Positions 43,177 to 52,024 of a DNA stretch of 64,000 nt are shown piece after piece. Made by a program: the position numbers and the translations under genes. The number at the start of each line of letters is the position of its first letter. Within the stretch, counting starts at the first letter, position 1. Source of the DNA: Chitinophaga pinensis. Its GTDB lineage: Bacteria > Bacteroidota > Bacteroidia > Chitinophagales > Chitinophagaceae. The notes beneath the pieces are model-generated. The model saw only the letters and a program-made list of their open reading frames with translations. It was not told where the DNA came from and made no database searches. Where the stretch lies: contig LR632930.1 of the NCBI GenBank assembly GCA_902167325.1, forward strand, positions 6,014,001-6,078,000, given 5' to 3'.

Positions 43177-43788
43177 TTATTTGACCATGAATTCCAGCAG
43201 ACTGTCGTTTTCGATGAACGCTTCCAGTGTATCACCAATTTCAACGGGACCTACGCCTGCGGGGGTACCGGTAAAGACGAGGTCTCCGATGTTGAGGGTG
43301 AAAAACCGGGAGATGTGAGCGATCAGTTTGTCGAAAGAGAACAGGAGTTCTGTTGTATTTCCCTGCTGGACGATTTCCTTGTTTTTATAAAGGCAAAAAT
43401 TCAAATCTTTCAGATCCAGGGTTTCCGTAATAGGAATGAACTTACCTACAACTGCTGAATTATCGAACGATTTGGCGATTTCCCAGGGGAGGCCTTTTTC
43501 TTTCTGCTTCTCCTGCAGATCGCGGGCGGTAAAGTCGATGCCAACCGAAATATGGTCGTAATATTTACTGGCAAATCTTTCCTGGATGTGTTTCCCATTT
43601 TTAGAAATCCGCAGCACCAGCTCACATTCATAATGGAGGTTATCCGTGAATTCCGGATAATAGAAGGGATGGTTGTTTTGCAGCAGGGCATTCTTTGGTT
43701 TCATGAAAATCACGGGTTCGGAGGGCACTTCGTTCTTCAATTCTTCTGCATGTTTGGCATAGTTTCTTCCAACGCAGATAATTTTCAT
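43177..43788 (-). CDS. Fumarylacetoacetate hydrolase-family protein
   Basis: 203 residues, the short form of the family. Conserved segments: KIICVGRNYAKHAEEL, PVIFMKPKNALLQ, the metal-binding ECELVLRISKNGK and SVGIDFTARDLQ, and GDLVFTGTPAGVGPVEIGDT near the end. The enzymes are Mg-dependent hydrolases or isomerases acting on acylpyruvates and catabolic ring-cleavage products. Bacterial short forms are often acylpyruvases or oxaloacetate decarboxylases. It appears monocistronic. Confidence 0.93.
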   Translation of the reverse strand: MKIICVGRNYAKHAEELKNEVPSEPVIFMKPKNALLQNNHPFYYPEFTDNLHYECELVLRISKNGKHIQERFASKYYDHISVGIDFTARDLQEKQKEKGLPWEIAKSFDNSAVVGKFIPITETLDLKDLNFCLYKNKEIVQQGNTTELLFSFDKLIAHISRFFTLNIGDLVFTGTPAGVGPVEIGDTLEAFIENDSLLEFMVK

Positions 43789-43874
43789 AATGCGTGTATT
43801 TTGTAAGGTTAATAAAGCCTATGGTTTGACCCATAGCTCACAATACATTGCCCACTGTGCGTACTATCATCCGG

Positions 43875-44003
43875 ATGATGAAAGAAAAAAATCCGGTTGA
43901 TATAACGATCAGTGGTACACGGATCATGACCTATAGCGGTGTAAGGTGGGAGGCACCTTTCGGCATGAAATATACAATTTACATTTCTATAATGGAAAAG
44001 TAA
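43875..44003 (+). CDS. Possible 42-residue ORF
   Basis: An open frame starting with two ATG codons encodes 42 residues (starting MMKEKNPVDITISGT). The 3' end overlaps the pth stop codon by 17 nt. It lies in an otherwise empty gap between the FAH and pth genes. No promoter or ribosome-binding site is clear, so it may be chance. Confidence 0.15.
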   Translation: MMKEKNPVDITISGTRIMTYSGVRWEAPFGMKYTIYISIMEK

Positions 44004-44562
44004 CGTTGTTATAATTGTTCATAGTTCGTTGTAATCCCATAGCGGCAAAACTTTCCACTATTTCCGCGCACTTATCAATCTTTTGCTGCACAACCGGTTC
44101 TTCTTTTGCGGACCATTTTCCGAGTACATAATCTACTTGTCTTCCTTTCGGAAAATCGTTCCCGATACCGAAACGGAGGCGGGGATACTGGTTGGTACCG
44201 ATGGTTTCCTGAATGCTTTTGAGGCCGTTGTGCCCGGCATCGCTGCCACCGGGGCGGATACGGATGGATTCCAGGGGCAGTGCCAGCTCGTCTACAATAA
44301 CGAGTACGTTTTCCACAGGAATTTTCTCCTTATCCATCCAGTATTTTACAGCGCGGCCGCTGAGATTCATATAAGTGGTTGGTTTGATGACCACAAATGT
44401 TTTGCCCTTCCAGCGGATCTCTGCTACATCCGCCAGCCGGTCGCTCCGGAAAGCAGCCTGATGTTTGGCCGCAAAGGCGTCTGCCACATCGAATCCGATG
44501 TTGTGGCGGGTGTGATGGTATTCCGGCCCAATGTTGCCTAATCCGACGATTAAATATTTCAT
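43987..44562 (-). CDS. pth: Peptidyl-tRNA hydrolase
   Basis: 191 residues, the usual size. The conserved start YLIVGLGNIGPEYHHTRHNI includes Asn10 and the catalytic His20, and Asp91 (IVDELALP) completes the known active-site group. PTTYMNLSG and PGGSDAGHNGLKSI are also present. It releases peptides from prematurely dropped peptidyl-tRNA and is essential in most bacteria. It lies downstream of rplY and prs on the same strand, behind a terminator that includes a promoter-like box. Confidence 0.97.
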   Translation of the reverse strand: MKYLIVGLGNIGPEYHHTRHNIGFDVADAFAAKHQAAFRSDRLADVAEIRWKGKTFVVIKPTTYMNLSGRAVKYWMDKEKIPVENVLVIVDELALPLESIRIRPGGSDAGHNGLKSIQETIGTNQYPRLRFGIGNDFPKGRQVDYVLGKWSAKEEPVVQQKIDKCAEIVESFAAMGLQRTMNNYNNVTFPL

Positions 44563-44600
44563 ATGGGGAGGCTATAATTATCCCGCTGGTTACGGGATGC

Positions 44601-44608
44601 CAAAAATA
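44601..44608 (-). promoter_or_regulatory. -7 promoter box of pth at the rplY terminator
   Basis: On the minus strand TATTTTTG matches TAnnTTTG. Its first T is the last T of the rplY terminator's T-tract. The predicted start is about 30 nt before the pth ATG. It would let pth be transcribed even when rplY read-through stops. Confidence 0.45.
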
Positions 44609-44640
44609 AAAAGCCCGGCCGATATTCTGCCGGGCTTTTT
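44608..44640. terminator. Terminator between rplY and pth
   Basis: AAAAAGCCCGGC (44608-44619) pairs over 12 bp with GCCGGGCTTTTT (44629-44640). It follows the rplY stop codon by 20 bases on the minus strand. Confidence 0.92.
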
Positions 44641-44660
44641 AATATAATTATTTTGCCAAT

Positions 44661-45251
44661 TTATTTCTTCTTGGCATCCTTTTCGGCAGCGGCTTCTTCC
44701 TGTTTCAGCTGACGCGTCATTACAACGGAAGCTACGGGGATACGTGCAGAGTTGAGGATTTCGACACCATCAGCTTTCACGTCTTCCACACGGAGGTTTT
44801 CGTTGAGGTCCAGGTTAGTGATATCCAGCTCCAGGTTTTCACGCAGATCTTTCGGGAACGCTTTCACCTTCAGGGATTTCATTTTCACTACCAGTTTACC
44901 ACCGGCTTTAACACCTATGGACTGGCCTGTAACTTTCAGGGGCAGGGAAGCAACTACTTTCTTGCCTTCTACGAGTTCCAGGAAATCTACGTGCGCGAGG
45001 ACGTCAGTTACGGTATCGAACTGCAGATCCTTCAGGATAGCACGGTAAGTTTTGCCGCCCAGTTTAATTTCAGCAACCTGAAAATCAGGCGTGTAAACCA
45101 GGTCTTTAAAAGCAGTAGCCGGAGCGGAAAATGCTACGATTTCTGCACCCCCATAAATAACACAAGGCACTTTTTCCTCAGAACGGAGAAGGCGGGTGGC
45201 TTTTTTGCCGAATTCGCTTCTGAGTTGTCCTTCGATTGTTATTGATTTCAT
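44661..45251 (-). CDS. rplY: 50S ribosomal protein L25/general stress protein Ctc
   Basis: 196 residues, the long CTC form with an N-terminal L25 domain (about 1-95) and a C-terminal beta-domain (about 96-185). The start ITIEGQLRSEFGKKATRLLR and VPCVIYGG are the L25 5S-rRNA-binding segment. The tail is acidic and lysine-rich (KQEEAAAEKDAKKK). It binds 5S rRNA in the large subunit. Placement between prs and pth is a common order in bacteria. Confidence 0.96.
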   Translation of the reverse strand: MKSITIEGQLRSEFGKKATRLLRSEEKVPCVIYGGAEIVAFSAPATAFKDLVYTPDFQVAEIKLGGKTYRAILKDLQFDTVTDVLAHVDFLELVEGKKVVASLPLKVTGQSIGVKAGGKLVVKMKSLKVKAFPKDLRENLELDITNLDLNENLRVEDVKADGVEILNSARIPVASVVMTRQLKQEEAAAEKDAKKK

Positions 45252-45287
45252 TGTTTAAACATTTATGATGTAAAAGAATACACTTTG

Positions 45288-46238
45288 TTATGGCATCCGG
45301 CGCTGGCTGTGAATGAACAGGCTGGTGATGGACTTGTTTTCGTACATGTTGCGGATGGCAACTGCGAAAAGCTCGGCCACGCTGATCACTTTTATCTTAG
45401 CGCTTTCCTGTTTGAGCGGGATGGTATCACATACCACCAGTTCTTCGAGGATGGAGTTTTCGATGTTTTCGTACGCCTTGCCGCTGAAAACGGGGTGGGT
45501 ACAAAAAGCTCTTACAGAGCGGGCGCCTTTTTCCTTCAGGAGGGCAGCCGATTTTGTAAGCGTTCCTGCGGTGTCGCAGATGTCATCGATAAGTACGATG
45601 TCCTTATCAGCTACATCCCCGATTACCACCATGGAAGCGATCTCGTTGGCGCGCTTGCGATGTTTATCGCAGATGACCATTTCAGCATTGAAATAGCTCG
45701 CCACTTCACGTACACGGGTGGTAGAACCCACGTCAGGGGACGCAAAGGTAAGGTTTTTCAGCTTGAGATTCTCTATATAAGGTATAAAAATCGCCGAACT
45801 GTCGAGGTGGTCTACCGGGATATCGAAGAAACCCTGGATTTGCGGAGCATGTAAATCCATAGTAATCACCCTGTTAGCCCCTGCGGCTGTTAACAGATTG
45901 GCAATTAGCTTGGAACCGATGGCCACACGCGGCTTGTCCTTCCGGTCTTGCCGGGCAAACCCGAAATACGGGATTACGGCAGTAATATAACCGGCAGAAG
46001 CGCGTTTAGCGGCATCTATCATGAGCAGCAGCTCCATGAGATTGTCGGACGGGGCATTGGTGCCCTGAACGAGGAAAACGTAATCACCGCGGATACTTTC
46101 CAGGAAAACTGGCTGGAATTCGCCGTCGCTGAACTTCTGGATATTCACTTTACCCAGACCGTTTCCATATCTGGCGGCGATTAGCTCTGCCAGAGCGGGA
46201 TTACTGTTACCCGTAAAGATTTTAACCGATGGATTCAT
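45288..46238 (-). CDS. prs: Ribose-phosphate pyrophosphokinase
   Basis: 316 residues from the ATG at 46238. An ATG 21 nt further upstream would lie at the predicted transcription start, so the shorter start is preferred. Conserved segments: VKIFTGNSNPALAELIA, the ATP loop SIRGDYVFLVQ, YFGFARQDRK and the PRPP-binding motif DIVLIDDICDTAGTL. It makes PRPP from ribose 5-phosphate and ATP for nucleotide, histidine and tryptophan synthesis. First gene of the prs-rplY-pth group. Confidence 0.97.
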   Translation of the reverse strand: MNPSVKIFTGNSNPALAELIAARYGNGLGKVNIQKFSDGEFQPVFLESIRGDYVFLVQGTNAPSDNLMELLLMIDAAKRASAGYITAVIPYFGFARQDRKDKPRVAIGSKLIANLLTAAGANRVITMDLHAPQIQGFFDIPVDHLDSSAIFIPYIENLKLKNLTFASPDVGSTTRVREVASYFNAEMVICDKHRKRANEIASMVVIGDVADKDIVLIDDICDTAGTLTKSAALLKEKGARSVRAFCTHPVFSGKAYENIENSILEELVVCDTIPLKQESAKIKVISVAELFAVAIRNMYENKSITSLFIHSQRRMP

Positions 46239-46256
46239 GACAAAGAAAAGAGGTTG

Positions 46257-46264
46257 CAAAACTA
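46257..46264 (-). promoter_or_regulatory. -7 promoter box (TAGTTTTG) of prs
   Basis: On the minus strand TAGTTTTG matches TAnnTTTG. The predicted start lies 5-7 bases later, so the 5' leader to the ATG at 46238 is about 13 nt. Confidence 0.6.
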
Positions 46265-46377
46265 AGATTTTAATTGCGGATATGTGGAAAAAAATCTGGC
46301 GGGGAAGTGGAAAAGATTACTAAATATTTTAGCAAAACCGATAAATTAGGAGTAATTTGGATTGAATTGTAAGAAGT

Positions 46378-47142
46378 ATGCAAGCCATTTACGTTAACCC
46401 CGCCTACTGCGAGCCTGCGCCGCAGCGGCGATTGAAGGCGGTTAAGCACCGCCGGATTAAAGAATGGCCGGAAGATGACCGGCCACGGGAAAAAATGTTG
46501 CGGGCAGGTCCTGCGGCAGTCAGCATTACTGAATTATTGGCTATTATCATTAATTCAGGCACTCCGGAAAAGTCGGCCCTGGATTTGGCCCGTGATATAC
46601 TTGGCAGTTGTGGGAACAATTTACGGATGCTGGAACGGCTGGATATGCGGGAACTCCGCAATTTCAAGGGTATCGGTGCTAAAAAGGCGGCCTCCATCCT
46701 CGCGGCACTGGAACTGTGCCGGCGGCGGCAAATGTGCCCCCTCCTCGAAAAGCCGGTGGTTTCTTCCATCGAAGATGCTGCAGATTACCTTCGCCCCTTA
46801 CTTGCCGGGCAGCCCCGTGAAAACTTTTACGTGCTTTTCCTCAACCATGCCAACAAAGTGGTGTATCAGGCCTGTGTCAGCACAGGCGGCATAACATCCA
46901 CCACCGTAGATCCCCGGGTCGTGTTCCAGATCGCCCTGCAACACAAAGCCACCCGCATTTTGCTAAGCCACAATCACCCGTCCGGCACATTACAGCCCAG
47001 CAAGGCCGATATTAACATCACCCGCAAACTCCAGGAAGGCGGGCGCCTCCTCGATATTGAAATCCTCGATCACCTGATCGTTTCTGAAAACGGTTATCAC
47101 AGCTTAAGAGAAGATGGCGTGCTGAGAGATTTGGGGGAGTAA
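46378..47142 (+). CDS. radC: RadC/JAB-domain DNA-repair-type protein
   Basis: 254 residues, longer at the N-terminus than the minimal family. The order is a helical helix-hairpin-helix part (RNFKGIGAKKAASILAALEL at about 97-116) and a JAB/MPN metal domain with the catalytic SHNHPSG and a following Asp (KADIN). The exact biochemical role of RadC is disputed despite the DNA-repair name. It is monocistronic, divergent from prs with about 140 bp between starts. Confidence 0.92.
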   Translation: MQAIYVNPAYCEPAPQRRLKAVKHRRIKEWPEDDRPREKMLRAGPAAVSITELLAIIINSGTPEKSALDLARDILGSCGNNLRMLERLDMRELRNFKGIGAKKAASILAALELCRRRQMCPLLEKPVVSSIEDAADYLRPLLAGQPRENFYVLFLNHANKVVYQACVSTGGITSTTVDPRVVFQIALQHKATRILLSHNHPSGTLQPSKADINITRKLQEGGRLLDIEILDHLIVSENGYHSLREDGVLRDLGE

Positions 47143-47265
47143 AAAATAATAGGGGAATGAAAGGATCAGAAATTCCATTGGCCATTTGGCCATGTTGGAT
47201 TTCCCATGTAGTCAGATGGCTGTGCTATTTGGAAGGAAGAGCATTTCGTTTCAGTTTATCCGCCC

Positions 47266-49293
47266 TTACCTCAACAAAGTAGTCACCCCTTTCTGGAAAA
47301 CCCTTTTGTTAAACTCTGTATCCGTATACTCCAGCACCCACGCATAAGTACCTACCGATGCCGGCGATCCATTGATCCGCCCATCCCATTTCTGTTGCCA
47401 GTTCCGAGTCTCAAACACCAGCTGCCCATTACGGCCAAACACACGGAATATCAGATCAGCAGTTTTATACCCGTTCAAAGGATACAGATAATCATTCACC
47501 CCATCGTTATTAGGGGTAAACCCTGTTGGTACCGCTACATGACAGCTGGGCACTGTTTTCAATGTATGCACGGCTGTGTCCTCACATTGCAGGTTGTCCA
47601 CAACAATCAGCCGGACCGTATATTGCGCCTCCCGCGTTACCATTGGGTACCGGTACGGATTCGGTACGCGGAGGATACTCCCGGGCCCATGCCCCAGGTT
47701 CCAGCGCTGCGTCACGATATTGCCTGTACTCTGGTTGGTAAATGTGATCATGTCCAGCGGACAAAGCACAAACGCCCCCGGCGTAAAAGCAGCCACCAGT
47801 TCATTGGGAAGGTCAATTTTTTCCGAATGCACGGCAGTACACTGTCTGTTCCAAACCGTCAGCTGCACATCCTTCATCCCATAGTTCCCTTTCCAATATA
47901 CTTTCTCAACCGATTGGGTGGTTTCTTCACTGCCATCTTCAAACTCCCAGCTCCACCGCGTTACACCGTTGGCTCCATTATGATTCAGATGAATGGTATC
48001 TGATGCACAGTTCAGTGCAGTACGGAAAGTAAAGCGGGCATCTACCACATCGCTCGTACCAAAAGGCACGAACTGCCCCGGTAGCGATTCCACGTTGCAC
48101 TCGCTCATCAGCGTATTGTTATCGGTGCCCCGTACGAGGTTTATCCTCCAGTTGCCTTCTTCTGTGATGGTGCGGTTAAGTACTATTTCAATGCTATCAG
48201 TCAATTGTCCGCTGCAGAAAACATTTGCGGCGGTTACGGTCACCGGTTGTCCCGTTCCGGTAATAGTAAAATCAGAACCATTAAGGGCTACGGATGCACA
48301 CCGAACCGGATCCCGGAGTACTACCATAAGGCGGTTGGGGCGGCAGCCTACGGGCCGGATGAAGTCGAAGGGCACTGGTTGCGGTACGGCTACGGTCAAC
48401 GTAATATTCTTGCCGGCGGTGATGGGATTATCGCAGGCATCGAGCAATGTATTACCGTCGCTACCGTTTTTTACACGGATGGTATAGTTACCGGGTCCAA
48501 GGGGCTGATCGAGCTGAAGCACAACCGAATCCATATCGAATCCCCCTCCGCAATTAACACCTTCTGCCGCTATTACACGAGCAGGCAGGCCAGCCAGTTC
48601 AAAATCACTTCCATCAGCTGCAATGGTATTGCACCGGAATTTTTTGGACAGCTTAATGGCGATCCGGTTGTTGAGGCAGCGGTAGCGGGCCGATACAAAA
48701 TCACCCGTATTGGGATCGGTGATCACGGCTGTGCCTCCTCCGAACGATAAAGTATATCCGCTTTGCGTATTGGTAAAATGGCTTACAAGCAGCAGGTATT
48801 CGTGGCCCACCTGGAGGGTGGGCATGCTGCTGAAATTGGGATAAGTAGGCCCTGCGCAATTGATAAGCCCCTGCCCGGTTGGGCCTGAGCCTGTAAGCCC
48901 GGAAAGCGAGCTCCAGTTGCCGCAAACCTGCATGCTCCGGTCGGTGAAAATATCATTTACGTTCCGGCCGGTTACGTCAAACACATGCCAGTCGTAATCG
49001 TCGTTCAGGTTGTTCGGCAATATGGAAAACCCAAGTGTACCAGCCTGGTAGCAGGTGAATTTGTAGTAAAACGGGTTCCTGTCGGTATAATCCGTATTAG
49101 GATCTACCTGTCCGCAGAAGTTCAGCGCGAGGGTACGCCCTGCGCACAACGGAACGGAAGCCTGGGCCAGATTACGCGTGCCACAAACGGGAAATGCGCT
49201 CTGAGGCGTCTGTCCCAGGCGCTGACACGCCTGACCCGAGGCCTGAAGTGCCGGCAATAGCGGTAAACATATGATTAGCAGTAAAAAGCGCAT
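47266..49293 (-). CDS. Large secreted protein with gliding-motility/T9SS type B C-terminal domain
   Basis: 675 residues. A signal peptide (RFLLLIICLPLLPALQASG) is followed by several beta-sandwich segments and a PKD-like domain (RWSWEFEDGSEETTQSVEKV). The C-terminal about 85 residues (VPTGFTPNNDGVNDYLYPLN, then GQLVFETRNWQQKWDG, GTYAWVLEYTD) are the CHU_C domain that marks cargo of the type IX secretion system. The protein is therefore exported to the surface or medium; its role is unknown. It stands alone. Confidence 0.92.
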   Translation of the reverse strand: MRFLLLIICLPLLPALQASGQACQRLGQTPQSAFPVCGTRNLAQASVPLCAGRTLALNFCGQVDPNTDYTDRNPFYYKFTCYQAGTLGFSILPNNLNDDYDWHVFDVTGRNVNDIFTDRSMQVCGNWSSLSGLTGSGPTGQGLINCAGPTYPNFSSMPTLQVGHEYLLLVSHFTNTQSGYTLSFGGGTAVITDPNTGDFVSARYRCLNNRIAIKLSKKFRCNTIAADGSDFELAGLPARVIAAEGVNCGGGFDMDSVVLQLDQPLGPGNYTIRVKNGSDGNTLLDACDNPITAGKNITLTVAVPQPVPFDFIRPVGCRPNRLMVVLRDPVRCASVALNGSDFTITGTGQPVTVTAANVFCSGQLTDSIEIVLNRTITEEGNWRINLVRGTDNNTLMSECNVESLPGQFVPFGTSDVVDARFTFRTALNCASDTIHLNHNGANGVTRWSWEFEDGSEETTQSVEKVYWKGNYGMKDVQLTVWNRQCTAVHSEKIDLPNELVAAFTPGAFVLCPLDMITFTNQSTGNIVTQRWNLGHGPGSILRVPNPYRYPMVTREAQYTVRLIVVDNLQCEDTAVHTLKTVPSCHVAVPTGFTPNNDGVNDYLYPLNGYKTADLIFRVFGRNGQLVFETRNWQQKWDGRINGSPASVGTYAWVLEYTDTEFNKRVFQKGVTTLLR

Positions 49294-49347
49294 GAATGGT
49301 TAGGGGTATCGTATAAATATATATAAAGTAATAACATGTCGTTTTGT

Positions 49348-49355
49348 TACATTTG
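49348..49355 (+). promoter_or_regulatory. -7 promoter box (TACATTTG) of the Gfo/Idh gene
   Basis: TACATTTG matches TAnnTTTG and is followed by the ATG at 49383, giving a leader of about 22 nt. Confidence 0.6.
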
Positions 49356-49382
49356 CAGGAATTTTCTTAAAAATAACAGCGC

Positions 49383-50354
49383 ATGCTAAAAATTGGCTTG
49401 TTTGGAGTAGGACACCTGGGCAAAATACATCTTTCCCAGCTGTCTACCATGAAAGATGTGGAAGTGACGGGGTACTTTGATCCCAGCGATGCCAACGCGG
49501 ATAGTATCCGCGACCAGTACAACCTCACCCGGTTCTCATCTGCCGAGGAGCTGATCCGGGCGTCCGACGCGATAGATATTGTAGCCCCTACCACCCAGCA
49601 CTTCCAGTTATGCGAAACTGCCATCCGCATGGGCAAGCACGTATTCGTGGAAAAACCCATGACCAATACCATGGAAGAAGCCCGGCTGCTCGTAAAGCTG
49701 GTGGAAGAAGCGAATATCAAATTCCAGGTAGGCCATGTGGAGCGGTTCAACCCTGCTTTCCTCGCACTGAAAGGATACGACCTCAAGCCCATGTTCATCG
49801 AAGTGCATCGCCTGGCAGAATTCAACCCTCGTGGTACGGATGTTAGCGTGATCCTCGACCTGATGATCCATGATATCGATATCGTGCTCAGCATCGTACA
49901 GTCCAGCATCAGCCGGATTTCAGCCAGCGGTGTAGCTGTGATGAGCGATACTCCTGATATTGCCAACGTTCGTATCGAGTTCCATAACGGATGTGTTGCC
50001 AACCTCACTTCCAGCCGCATTTCCCTGAAGAAAATGCGTAAAATGCGCCTCTTCCAGAAAGATGCTTATATCGGAATCGACTTCCTTGATAAGAAAACCG
50101 AGATCATCAAACTCAAAACGCCGGAAGACGAAGGGAAATTCACCCTCGATATCGCTACCAATAACGGTAAAAAGACGATAGCCATCGATAATCCTGAGAT
50201 CAAGCAATCCAATGCCATCCGTATGGAGCTGGAATTGTTCCGCGACAGTATCCTCGAAAACAAACCGGTAGCCGTGAATGTGCGCGACGGGTTCCAGGCA
50301 CTGGAAGCTGCTCATCAGATCCTGCAGAAAATCGGGAAAGGTCAGTCGGAATAA
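49383..50354 (+). CDS. Gfo/Idh/MocA-family NAD(P)-dependent oxidoreductase
   Basis: 323 residues. Rossmann domain with GLFGVGHLGKIHLSQL (residues about 5-20), the conserved EKPM at about 97-100 and the C-terminal alpha/beta domain with DLMIHDIDIVLSIV, where the His is usually catalytic. Members act on sugars, inositols or nucleotide sugars; the substrate is unknown. The tandem lipoproteins follow after about 110 bp. Confidence 0.93.
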   Translation: MLKIGLFGVGHLGKIHLSQLSTMKDVEVTGYFDPSDANADSIRDQYNLTRFSSAEELIRASDAIDIVAPTTQHFQLCETAIRMGKHVFVEKPMTNTMEEARLLVKLVEEANIKFQVGHVERFNPAFLALKGYDLKPMFIEVHRLAEFNPRGTDVSVILDLMIHDIDIVLSIVQSSISRISASGVAVMSDTPDIANVRIEFHNGCVANLTSSRISLKKMRKMRLFQKDAYIGIDFLDKKTEIIKLKTPEDEGKFTLDIATNNGKKTIAIDNPEIKQSNAIRMELELFRDSILENKPVAVNVRDGFQALEAAHQILQKIGKGQSE

Positions 50355-50463
50355 GCATTTCCGGGAAGGATGAATGAAACGTGTTACCCCACATTCAGCA
50401 ACGGGCCTGCTGCATGCTGTAACCTTTGTGTATTTCCACACGTTTCAGAAAAAACCACGTACC

Positions 50464-50814
50464 ATGAAAAATGGGCTACTCCTCATTGCGGCCATCACGC
50501 TTTTCACCGCAGCATCCTGTAAGAAAGACAAGAAAAACGGCAAATCCGTTGCCCTCGTATTCAATGAAACACATTGCTCCGACCCCTGGGCCAGAGATGT
50601 ACCAAGTAACAGCACCAACTTCACTCAAAAACTACAGGCATGGCTTATCGCCAAAACCGGTGTACCAATCGGGGAACCCAAACGGGAATTTAATAAAGAA
50701 AAAGGAAATTATTGCCTGGCCTGTTCGTGCCTATCAGGCAACGTCACTGTAATCTGGCCGGTAAAAGGAACAGAACAAAAGTTCATCGACCTGGGATTCA
50801 AAAAGGTCGAGTAA
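50464..50814 (+). CDS. Small cysteine-containing lipoprotein (tandem copy 1)
   Basis: 116 residues from the ATG at 50464; an in-frame ATG at 50374 would add an unlikely extension. Lipobox cysteine at 20 (TAASCKKD). The mature part reads ALVFNETHCSDPWARDVPSN, then LQAWLIAKTGVPI, CLACSCLSGNVTVIWP and EQKFIDLGFKK. It matches the second copy at 50917 in length and in all main motifs. The CxxCxC group (CLACSC) may bind metal or form disulphides. Family unnamed by me; function unknown. Confidence 0.75.
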   Translation: MKNGLLLIAAITLFTAASCKKDKKNGKSVALVFNETHCSDPWARDVPSNSTNFTQKLQAWLIAKTGVPIGEPKREFNKEKGNYCLACSCLSGNVTVIWPVKGTEQKFIDLGFKKVE

Positions 50815-50823
50815 TTATTGTCC

Positions 50824-50874
50824 CCCTCAACGTTATGAGCAGCAATTTATCGACCTTGGGTTCGTGAGGCAATA
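50824..50874 (+). pseudogene. 3' remnant of a third copy of the tandem lipoprotein
   Basis: In the gap between the two intact lipoprotein genes, one frame reads PPQRYEQQFIDLGFVRQ and a stop. It aligns with the C-termini of both neighbours (TEQKFIDLGFKKVE and KQQKFLSMGFRKQ). Nothing of the rest of the gene remains, so it is most easily explained as a decayed third copy. Confidence 0.6.
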
Positions 50875-50916
50875 ACTTTTAGTATCTTCCGGCAGTTTTT
50901 GTATAAATGGATTTTC

Positions 50917-51267
50917 ATGAGGAAAGGTTTACTATTAGTGATAGCCTGTTTAACCCTGGCCAATATTTCGTGTAAGAAAGATCAGCAGATAGAATCATTA
51001 GGTGATGCACTCATATGGGAGGAAACGAAATGCGGGGATCCATGGGGGGTTGATGTAGATCGCAACAGCGCCAACTTTGAAGCGGAGTTAGATAAATGGT
51101 TGGAATCTAAAACGGGTTTTCCCATTGCACAGCCGCTCCGTAAGAAGGTTCCGGGCGCTGCCCAGGATTGTACAGAATGTAATTGTAAAACCGGCAACGT
51201 TATTTACATTTTCCCCAATAATAGCAAGCAGCAGAAATTCCTCTCCATGGGTTTTCGCAAGCAGTAA
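50917..51267 (+). CDS. Small cysteine-containing lipoprotein (tandem copy 2)
   Basis: 116 residues from the ATG at 50917, exactly as long as copy 1. Lipobox cysteine at 19 (NISCKKD). Shared motifs: ALIWEETKCGDPWGVDVDRN, LDKWLESKTGFPI, CTECNCKTGNVIYIFPN and QQKFLSMGFRKQ. The copies differ elsewhere, so the duplication is not recent. Both should be tethered to the outer or inner membrane. The gene ends two bases before the convergent ispD stop. Confidence 0.75.
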   Translation: MRKGLLLVIACLTLANISCKKDQQIESLGDALIWEETKCGDPWGVDVDRNSANFEAELDKWLESKTGFPIAQPLRKKVPGAAQDCTECNCKTGNVIYIFPNNSKQQKFLSMGFRKQ

Positions 51268-51268
51268 C

Positions 51269-51946
51269 TTATGCTTGTTGAAGCAACACTTCGGCAATCG
51301 CCATATCTAACGGTCGGGTGATTTTGATGTTGCGCTCCTCTCCTTCCACCAGATTTATCTCTGCTCCATAGCGCTCTGCCACACTGGCTTCATCCGTAAA
51401 TAACGGATCATATGGCTGGTCGAATGCTGGCAGCAATTGTTCAGACAGGAAAGTCTGTGGAGTCTGTATTATACGGAACCGGCTACGGTCTACCGACAAA
51501 TTACCTTCATCGTCTACTTCGCGCAAACTGTCTTTTACTTCGATGGCCGGGATGGCGTTCCCCTTCGAAAGGGCGCCTTCGCAGCAACGGCGGATCAGAG
51601 CAGGGGAAAGCAACGGCCGCACACCGTCGTGTACAAATACCACTGCCGGTTCTGTTACTGTAGCCAGCCCGTTTTTCACGGAGTGGAAACGTGTTTCTCC
51701 ACCATGAACGATCGTAATGGAAGGCGGTACATCAAAAGAAACCAGTAAGGGCGCGATATAGGCCTGATGGGCCTGGGGAATCACCAGCACTATCCGGATA
51801 TCCGGATATGCGGTGCGAAAAGCGTTAATCGTATGATGCAGCACGGGTTTACCGCCTATCTCCATAAATTGTTTGGGGACGGAGCTGCCCATCCGCTGTC
51901 CGGAGCCACCGGCTACAATAACCACTATCTTATTCCTGTCTGGCAT
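51269..51946 (-). CDS. ispD: 2-C-methyl-D-erythritol 4-phosphate cytidylyltransferase
   Basis: 225 residues. The CTP-binding start VVIVAGGSGQRMGSSVPKQF, then PVLHHTINAF, VFVHDGVRPLL, AIEVKDSLREVDDEGNLSVD and RFRIIQTPQTF are all conserved. It activates methylerythritol phosphate with CTP in the MEP pathway, the source of all isoprenoid precursors in such bacteria. A weak box lies just before the ATG. It sits upstream of the queA terminator and is not near the UbiA operon. Confidence 0.95.
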   Translation of the reverse strand: MPDRNKIVVIVAGGSGQRMGSSVPKQFMEIGGKPVLHHTINAFRTAYPDIRIVLVIPQAHQAYIAPLLVSFDVPPSITIVHGGETRFHSVKNGLATVTEPAVVFVHDGVRPLLSPALIRRCCEGALSKGNAIPAIEVKDSLREVDDEGNLSVDRSRFRIIQTPQTFLSEQLLPAFDQPYDPLFTDEASVAERYGAEINLVEGEERNIKITRPLDMAIAEVLLQQA

Positions 51947-51974
51947 ATATGCGAAGTAAGGTTATTTTGACAAA

Positions 51975-52006
51975 AAAAGGCAAACAGTGTGTACTGTTTG
52001 CCTTTT
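51975..52006. terminator. Terminator between ispD and queA
   Basis: AAAAGGCAAACAGT (51975-51988) pairs over 14 bp with ACTGTTTGCCTTTT (51993-52006) around a four-base loop. It follows the queA stop codon on the minus strand and precedes ispD. Confidence 0.92.
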
Positions 52007-52024
52007 AAAAATCCTGTATCTGGA

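Noticed and set aside
51269..51946. ispD as part of the UbiA isoprenoid operon
   Set aside because: It is 42 kb away, on its own, and is a general housekeeping gene of the MEP pathway.
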